Assembly (NCBI GenBank): GCA_963575745.1
Contig: CAUYUJ010019363.1
Coordinates: 17,501 to 81,500 of the forward strand
Direction of reading: 5' to 3'
Origin: Prorocentrum cordatum
Lineage: Eukaryota > Sar > Dinophyceae > Prorocentrales > Prorocentraceae
Length of the DNA: 64,000 nucleotides
The number at the start of each line of letters is the position of its first letter. The stretch's first letter is position 1. The notes beneath the pieces were generated by a model. That model worked only from the letters and a program-made list of their open reading frames with translations, searched no databases and was not told the origin of the DNA. The position numbers and the translations under genes were made by a program. Of this stretch, positions 58,391-64,000 are shown piece by piece.

Positions 58391-58754
58391 CTTCCTCTGT
58401 GTGCTGCCCACTTCCCTGATCGAGGCAATTCCTCTGGGCATCGTTTCTGGATGGGCTGGTGGGGTTACTTGTAAGTCAGCGGCCGCAGGCGAGCGCGCCA
58501 GTGGCGGGTCCAGTCCAAGCGGGGCACGCAACGACGTATTAACCTAAAGCGACGGAGCGCAGCCTCACCTAAAGCGGCAACGCGGAGCCTCACGCAACAC
58601 CTCAGCGGCAAGCCGGCGGGTGGAGGGGGTTGGCTGTAGCTGAACACCACTACTGCCAGGGTGCACGTATGCAACGCGTCGGTAGCTGCAGGTAATCGGG
58701 AAGATCAGTGACCAGGGACAGAAAACGAATAATTAGATTCAAGGGCGCAAGCCC

Positions 58755-58885
58755 CCAGACTACTGCGAAAGTACCAGGGTGGCCGCAGCCAAGTGAACCG
58801 ACTGTCGGAAGTCGAATTGGTGCCCGGTGTGGGCGTGAGCGTTGGCAAGCTGCGAAGTACCAGGATGGCCGAAGCCGCAAAGTCC
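58755..58885. repeat. Two-copy direct repeat
   Basis: gcgaa(a)gtaccagg(g/a)tggccg is found near 58766 and 58854, 88 bp apart. Between 58400 and 59260 I see no supported gene. Confidence 0.6.
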
Positions 58886-59269
58886 AACGGCAGCATACGC
58901 ACGAGTGCGAGAAGCAGCCAAACTGCCGCGCGGCCAAAATGGCGCGGGGAACCACAAACGGGTGCATGGGGTGGCGCCAACGAAGTCGCACACCAAAAGC
59001 CCTGAGAAGAACGGATCACGCGCCCGCAGTCAGCACACCGGAAGTGGCGACAGGCGAACACCGACACCACTTGGAGAACCCGGTACTGAAACCAGGGTTG
59101 CAACCGAGGCGTAAAAGGTGTTTTTTTTATATTGTTTTCTCTTCTTTATTTTTCAACGGCCGCAGGCGGAAGCGCCAGCGGCGGGCAGTCGCGGTCGGGC
59201 CGCGGCCGTGGCTAAATTCCCAAGCGCGCGCGGCGCGGCTCAGGCGGCGGGGCAGCAGGGCGTGCAAAT

Positions 59270-60268
59270 CCAGGGAGTCTGCAGGGCAGCCCCTGAAAAG
59301 GAACATGCAACGGCGCATCCAGGGAGTCTGAACACAGGCACCGAGGAAGCAGAGCGCAGCCAAAATGGCGCGTAAGGCGCCCCCAACAGTTCGGATGCGA
59401 ACAAAAAGGAAGCGGTCCCGAAGACGTCAATCCAAGGAGTCTGACGGGTAGCACAGACTGACCGGTGACACAGTCCAGCGGGGAAACCCTGACGGCAGAT
59501 GCGGACCATCGCGACGTCAGAGCACGCATCCAGGGTGTGGAAACAGAGTAGCCAGAGAGAACCTTCCACAACTGAGATGTGCCTGAGCCCTTGGCCCAGC
59601 GACTGGAAAGGGCGCAGCATCGTGCACAAAGCCACGCGGTAGGAACACGTAGCTGATAGTGCACATCCAAAATGTCTCAGCGCCACCCATAAGCGCGCAG
59701 GGTAGCACCCGAGGGACGGCCGTCGTATACCCAAAACGCGCCCCTCAGAATCACTTCGTTCCAGGGAGTCAGCAGGGCAGCCCCCGAAGGCACATGCAAC
59801 GGCACATCCAGGGAGTCTGAGTGCAGCCACTGAGGAAATCCGAGCGCAGCCAAAATGGCGCGCGAGCGTTCCCGCCGCGAACGAAAAGAACAAGGGTAAG
59901 GGAACGATTCCGAACAGGACGTCATCCAGGGAGTCTGGCGGGTAGAAACAGACTGACACTGGTGACGCAGTCCAGCGGGAAAGATACTCTGACGGCGCCA
60001 GCGAACCGTCGCGACGTCAGAACACGCATCCAGGGAGAAGAAGCCGGGATCCGAGGGAAAATCTTCCACAACAGAGACGCGCCTGCGCCGAAGGACCAGC
60101 GATCTGGTCAGAGCGCAGCAAGGTGCACGAAGCCAACCGATAGAAGCACGTTGGTCGCTTGGGACGTGCACCAATCAAAGTGACCAGCGCCACCCACTCG
60201 CACGTAATGTAGCACCCGAGGGACGGGGCCGTCGCATGCCCAAAACGTGCCCCTCACAGTCACTTCGC
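59270..60268. repeat. Two ~500-bp tandem units with TCCAGGGAGTCTG motifs
   Basis: Unit A 59270-59760 and unit B 59761-60268 share the same block order: ccagggagtc, gcagggcagcccc, acatgcaacggc, gcgcagccaaaatggcgcg, gtagnnacagactga, cgcgacgtcagancacgcatccaggg, tagcacccgagggacgg and cgcccctca. Divergence is about 20% by eye. Frames across it are Cys/Pro/Leu-rich and not credible genes. Confidence 0.85.
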
Positions 60269-60529
60269 TCCAGGAGCACGGCTGAAGGCCGTAGAAAGTT
60301 TGAAGAATCCAGGGAGTGACGCGGCCTATGGACAGGCGAAACCGCCGGAACCCACAGCCGCGCGCCAGGCTGAGCCTAGCAGGTGAAAACAACTACAGTA
60401 AGGCCTGGGGCCACAGGTCCACCCGCAACAGTGCTGGCCGAGTGGACGGTGAACTGACACGCACGCCTGCATCCAAAGGCAGGAGGCGCGCGTGTCAGGG
60501 GGGGGCGGCAGAAAGCCGCAAGCGGGAGA

Positions 60530-60610
60530 ACAGGAGAGAAGGAGAAGGGGCGCCCAGCCAAGGGCAGGGGAAGGGAAGGGGGGAGAGAGGGGGGAAAGCA
60601 AAGCGGGGGG
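60530..60610. repeat. Purine-rich GGGA tract
   Basis: gagaaggag and ggggaaaggg units. No coding content. 60620-61160 likewise contains no recognised gene, apart from scattered TCCAGGGA motifs. Confidence 0.7.
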
Positions 60611-61164
60611 GCAACATGCCTGCCGTAACAAATCCAGGGAAGCGACGGAAGGTCGCAATATCAGTGTGCATCGCGGGGTAGAACGCATCACCCCCTCCTC
60701 CCGTTAGGCTGAATGAATGCCAACGGATCTCGTGTGCGTGTGGCGTCGGCGGAAGCGTTCCCGTTCCAGGGAGCAAGGGGCGACGGCTGCCCTGGCGGGA
60801 TGGTTTCCTGTGACCAAGGGTGAGGATGCCTTGAGTCAGCCAGTCCGCTGGCCCCAAAGTCGTCGACTGGTGGCGCGGTCATCGTCGCTCCAGGGATGTC
60901 AGGACCACCGCCGATCGATCGCCAATCCATGCTAAGCACGGGGGCCACTGCACGCAGCCGACGAGAGGAGTCCAGGGAGTCTGCAATGGCGGCCCGGCCC
61001 CGGGGGAGACGCGCGGCCCAAAAGACTCCTAGGGGAAACCCCTTGAGCAGTCCAAAGTGTGAGACGCATCTCCAAGGGCTGAAGGCCCATCTTCTATGTC
61101 CATTCTGCTGCATCCCGTTGCGCCTTGGACCCACGAGCGGATACATCCATTCTGCTGCATCCCG

Positions 61165-61215
61165 CTAGTGTCCAGGGAGTTGACTGGTCGCTTCATCGAC
61201 CACGGCGCTGAGGTG
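61165..61215. repeat. Direct repeat with window end, copy 1
   Basis: gtgtccagggagttgactgg, tcgc, then atcgacca(c/t)ggcgctga matches 63957-64000. The block aagggctgaaggcccatc at about 61074 also recurs at 63790. The two sites therefore bracket a ~2.8-kb unit that may be a tandem duplicate continuing beyond the window. Confidence 0.8.
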
Positions 61216-61568
61216 TCCGCTTGGGGCGCCCCAGGCTGCTGGGTCGATCAAAGCTGCTGCCTCGCTGGGAACTCTCGGGGACGCGGGCGGAATGCGCTCG
61301 GTCCGGCTCGACCTTTCTGAAGCAGAGATGGGGGGGGGGAACGGAAAGGGGAAAAGAGGTGGTGGCCGACAGCCCCAGCGACAGGCAATGTGATAGCTTG
61401 GGCTCAAGCCACGCGCCGATAGGAAGGAGGAGCGGCCAAAGTGGAATGAGGTGAAGCAAGGGCGGGCGCGCCCGCAGCTTATGTGACGACCATCCACTGT
61501 TTCCGGTCCGTCTTGGGTGCGCGGCGAACAGCGTGGCCCTTCGCCGCCTGGCGCCCCCTGCCCGCCCG

Positions 61569-62111
61569 TCACTCACCCAAGTACCGAAGCCGCACCTGCG
61601 CCCAGTCAGCGCCGAGGTCCAGTGCGTCGCCCATGGCCCGCGCGTCACAGTTGAAGCGGTAGCGGAAGGACGACGGGAAGTTGACGCACGTTTGCTGGTC
61701 GCGCCGCCGCGGGTCAAGCGCGCCCTTGCGGCTAGGCAAGGCGTGCTGCCGGGCGAACGCGTGCCGGGCGCCTGTGAACCTCGTTCCCAGGGAGGCCTGA
61801 AGCCGCTTTATCGCCTCGCCAGGTGTCTCCCCGGGGAGGTCCCACTGGATGTCGCCGATCTTAGTTTTATATAGCTGCTGTCCCGTGTCTAGGTCTAAGT
61901 GTTCTGGGCAGTGACGCGCGGCGGGACCCCCAACCAGGGGCGGGGTGGTCAGCGGCTGGTCCTCGGCGCGGCGCCTGCTGCTGCTTCTGCGGCTGCTGCT
62001 GCTGCGTCCGCCGCCTGCCGTCTGCCGCCCACCCGACCCGCCAGCGCGGTCGGCGTCGCTGGCCAGGTTTCGGCCCAGGGGCAGCGGGGAGACTGGAGGG
62101 TGGCCAGTCAC
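61569..62111 (-). CDS. Unknown protein, C-terminal exon candidate
   Basis: 180 residues from a GTG codon, in the same phase as the frame at 62283-63992. After an Arg/Ser-rich stretch: CPEHLDLDTGQQLYKTKIGDIQWDLPGETPGEAIKRL, RFTGARHAFARQH, VNFPSSFRYRFNCDARAMG and LGADWAQVRLRYLGE. It looks like a small folded domain, family not recognised. It is probably spliced to the upstream segment. Confidence 0.45.
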   Translation of the reverse strand: MTGHPPVSPLPLGRNLASDADRAGGSGGRQTAGGGRSSSSRRSSSRRRAEDQPLTTPPLVGGPAARHCPEHLDLDTGQQLYKTKIGDIQWDLPGETPGEAIKRLQASLGTRFTGARHAFARQHALPSRKGALDPRRRDQQTCVNFPSSFRYRFNCDARAMGDALDLGADWAQVRLRYLGE

Positions 62112-62282
62112 AGAGGCTAAGCGGGGCGCCCACCCGCTGTCACGAAGACGCGCTGGGAGAACGTGCCGGCCGCACTGCCGGCGCCCCTCGGCGCTCGAGC
62201 TCGCGCCCTTGCCTGGGAGGGAGAGGCCAGGGCAGGTGGTGTCAGCCAGGGGAATGAGGCGGTGGGTGGTTGTCTGTTCCTG

Positions 62283-63992
62283 TTATCGCCCGTGCTCCCT
62301 TTTCTGCGCTGGCGTTACTTCCGCGCCCTCCCCGTGGGCGGCCGGCAACACCTGCCCATCGGGCTCTTCCGGCTCCTGCTCCGTGTGCTGCTCACGCACG
62401 CTGCTCTGAGACTGATCCGACTGGTTGGGCCCGCCGCCGGAATCGTCTATGGCTTCGCGGGGCGCGGCGGCAACTGACGCACGGAAGTCTGGCGGGGACT
62501 TGCGGGTTGGCGCGGGCCGCGCGGTTGGCCGCCAAGTAAAGGCCGAGTAGCCTCCAGCAGCTGGGGCTGAGAGGACTGCTGCACTGTGGTAAGCGGGGGC
62601 AGACCCCTCCCGTTGACGCTCGCCATCAGACCCGCGCTCGCCCTCGCCCACGAGCGCGCCCCCGTTTGTCGCAGCGTGACTTTCGTCAAGTGTGAGAGTG
62701 CTGCGGGTCGCACCTGGCCCAGGCACGTTGCCAGACACCGTTTCTTTCGCCAGGACGGGGGTCGCCTTCCTCAGCGTGGTCCGGCCTTCGGGCGTGAGCG
62801 GCTGCGGCTCGCTGTCCGCTCGGGCGGTGTTGACGGGGGAACGAGGGCGAATGGTCGCGAAGGGACTTCTCTCGACAAGCTGGCGGATGGCCTCGATGTC
62901 CTGCCTCTGCAAAGCGCGTTCGTGGTTGCCCGGGTTGCCAGACGCCGTTTCTTTCGCCGGGACGGGGGTCGCCTTCCTCGGCATGGTCCGGCCTTCGTGC
63001 GTGAGTGGCTGCGGTTCGCTGTCCGTTCGGGCGGATTCGCTGACAGGGGAACGAGGGCGAATGAGCGCGAAGGGACTTCTCTCGACAAGCTGGCGGATGG
63101 CCTCGACGCCCTGCCTCTGCAAGGCGCGTTCGTGGTTACCCGGCAAGGGGCCTTCGAGAGCCCCAGGGGCGGCGGCGGGCGGAGTCACAGCGGGGCGTTG
63201 TTGGGTCTCGCCGCCAACCAGCGGTGCCGACAGCCCCAGGCTTTGCAAGTGGTGGGCTCCGTGTCGACCGTCGGCCACGGGGATGGCCTCGGAGGCGCTG
63301 GCTGGAGGGTCGGTGCCGATCGCAAACACGTGCCCGTCTGTGGCCCGCGCGCACGCACGCTCCGGCGTGAACTCCTGGCCCTCGATGCTGCGAGGAGGCT
63401 CGGGATGACCTCCACCATCCGCTCGGGGAGGCGTCGTGGAACTCTTCTCGGGAGGAGGCTGGTCATCGACCGCGGGCGCCCCCTCAGCAGCGCCCCCACC
63501 TGTCGCCGCGATGCTGTTGCCAGGGGGGGAGCGATGGGCTATGACCTCGCTGGGAGCTCCTCGGGCTGAAGGTCCGCCTTCTGCGTGTTCGGCCCTGTCA
63601 AATCCAAGGGAGGCGGCGGGCGAGGGGCACTTCCCGTCGCCGCTCGTGGCCACATGCCCGTCGGCACTCTCGGCAGCCCTCGGCGCCGTCCCCGACTCTC
63701 GAGCTGAAGGCTCGTCACCTCTGAGGTGGCTGGATGCGCCTTGGAGTCTCGAGCTGAAGGCCCGCTCTGCTGTGTCACAGGTCGCTCCAAGGGCTGAAGG
63801 CCCATCTTCTATGTCAATTATGCTACCTCCCGCCGCGTCTTGGACCCTCGAGCTGAAGGCTCGCTCCGCATGGGAATCTCGAGCTGAAGGCTCGTCACGT
63901 CCACGCCTGTCTGACTGGGGGGCGGGCGGCTGACGAAAGTCTTCGGGATTAAGGGAGTGTCCAAGGAGTTGACTGGTCGCAGGATCGACCAT
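62283..63992 (-). CDS. Low-complexity protein with a duplicated 69-residue module
   Basis: 569 residues from ATG 63992. The frame is open to the window edge, so the gene may start outside. It is rich in Ser, Ala, Glu and Arg and lacks known domains. Two consecutive copies of a 69-residue module are obvious: GNHERALQRQ(G/D)(V/I)EAIRQLVE, RSPFA-IRPRSPV, DSEPQPLT-EGRT, RKATPV-AKET. DEPSAR(D/E)S and ERAFSSR(V/L)Q are further internal repeats. Likely disordered; function unknown. Confidence 0.45.
   Translation of the reverse strand: MVDPATSQLLGHSLNPEDFRQPPAPQSDRRGRDEPSARDSHAERAFSSRVQDAAGGSIIDIEDGPSALGATCDTAERAFSSRLQGASSHLRGDEPSARESGTAPRAAESADGHVATSGDGKCPSPAASLGFDRAEHAEGGPSARGAPSEVIAHRSPPGNSIAATGGGAAEGAPAVDDQPPPEKSSTTPPRADGGGHPEPPRSIEGQEFTPERACARATDGHVFAIGTDPPASASEAIPVADGRHGAHHLQSLGLSAPLVGGETQQRPAVTPPAAAPGALEGPLPGNHERALQRQGVEAIRQLVERSPFALIRPRSPVSESARTDSEPQPLTHEGRTMPRKATPVPAKETASGNPGNHERALQRQDIEAIRQLVERSPFATIRPRSPVNTARADSEPQPLTPEGRTTLRKATPVLAKETVSGNVPGPGATRSTLTLDESHAATNGGALVGEGERGSDGERQREGSAPAYHSAAVLSAPAAGGYSAFTWRPTARPAPTRKSPPDFRASVAAAPREAIDDSGGGPNQSDQSQSSVREQHTEQEPEEPDGQVLPAAHGEGAEVTPAQKREHGR
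62731..63146. repeat. 207-210 bp tandem duplication
   Basis: ccagac(a/g)ccgtttctttcgcc begins copies at 62731 and 62938. The second copy has one extra codon. This encodes the duplicated 69-residue module. Confidence 0.9.
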
Positions 63993-64000
63993 GGCGCTGA
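63957..64000. repeat. Direct repeat, copy 2 (runs off the window)
   Basis: gtgtccaaggagttgactgg...atcgaccatggcgctga, matching 61165-61215. Confidence 0.8.

Noticed and set aside
58925-59860. GCCAAAATGGCG sites as spliced-leader relics
   Set aside because: Only the 11-12 base core matches. The flanks follow the local tandem repeat instead.
59240-59959. 239-residue minus-strand frame with internal repeats
   Set aside because: Cys/Pro/Leu-rich translation of the 500-bp tandem units. Phase and stops are not conserved between units.
1-64000. Bacterial or viral origin of the window
   Set aside because: No operons or ribosome-binding sites. Gene content is eukaryotic retroelements, LTRs and minisatellites, with a spliced-leader relic.

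Overview
The window looks like nuclear DNA of a dinoflagellate. It is GC-rich, has no compact gene array, and is built almost entirely of transposable elements and minisatellites. It carries a relic of the dinoflagellate spliced leader on the minus strand (37674-37694, 19 of 21 positions as I remember that leader) and LINE and copia families of the kind common in dinoflagellate genomes. The species cannot be fixed from sequence alone. No rRNA, tRNA, CRISPR array or recognisable housekeeping gene was seen.

Layout, left to right. 1-2340: two minisatellite arrays and copies of a small hairpin motif. 2.9-11.9 kb: a plus-strand LINE (LINE-A) with a zinc-finger ORF1, an RNase H + endonuclease + reverse transcriptase ORF2, and a methyltransferase-like ORF3, followed by a deletion derivative of the same LINE. 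12.8-30.1 kb: a ~90-bp minisatellite split by a 16.5-kb Ty1/copia-type LTR retrotransposon on the minus strand (LTRs 13087-13370 and 29346-29629, target duplication ccata). Its polyprotein contains a complete-looking RNA 2'-phosphotransferase (Tpt1/KptA) domain, a RING-H2 finger, a protease, integrase, RT and RNase H, and is studded with small in-frame palindromes. 31.6-32.5 kb: a decayed LINE endonuclease. 33.2-38.9 kb: a tandem segmental duplication of decayed LINE sequence.

39.3-55.9 kb: a third LINE (LINE-B; zinc finger, RT, C-terminal zinc motif and nuclease-like domain) cut in two by a 12.7-kb DNA element at 42136-54853. This element has 34-bp terminal inverted repeats (32/34 matching) and a perfect 8-bp target duplication, and removing it restores the LINE-B reading frame exactly. 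Inside are minus-strand gene blocks (43.8-47.1, 48.2-49.4, 50.6-54.5 kb) and several minisatellites. The 1052-residue ORF at its right end is the best transposase candidate. This large cut-and-paste-type element and the Tpt1-bearing copia element are the two most notable objects here.

55.9-64.0 kb: a second copy of the LINE 3' fragment found at 35.4 kb, a degenerate CCAAGA-rich repeat tract, two ~500-bp tandem units containing the recurrent motif TCCAGGGAGTCTG, and a minus-strand low-complexity gene with a duplicated 69-residue module.

Most coding units are broken by single-base shifts, often at homopolymers. Some of these may be assembly errors rather than real decay. Several long reading frames start at non-ATG codons and are reported as domain-bearing segments, not as confirmed gene starts.
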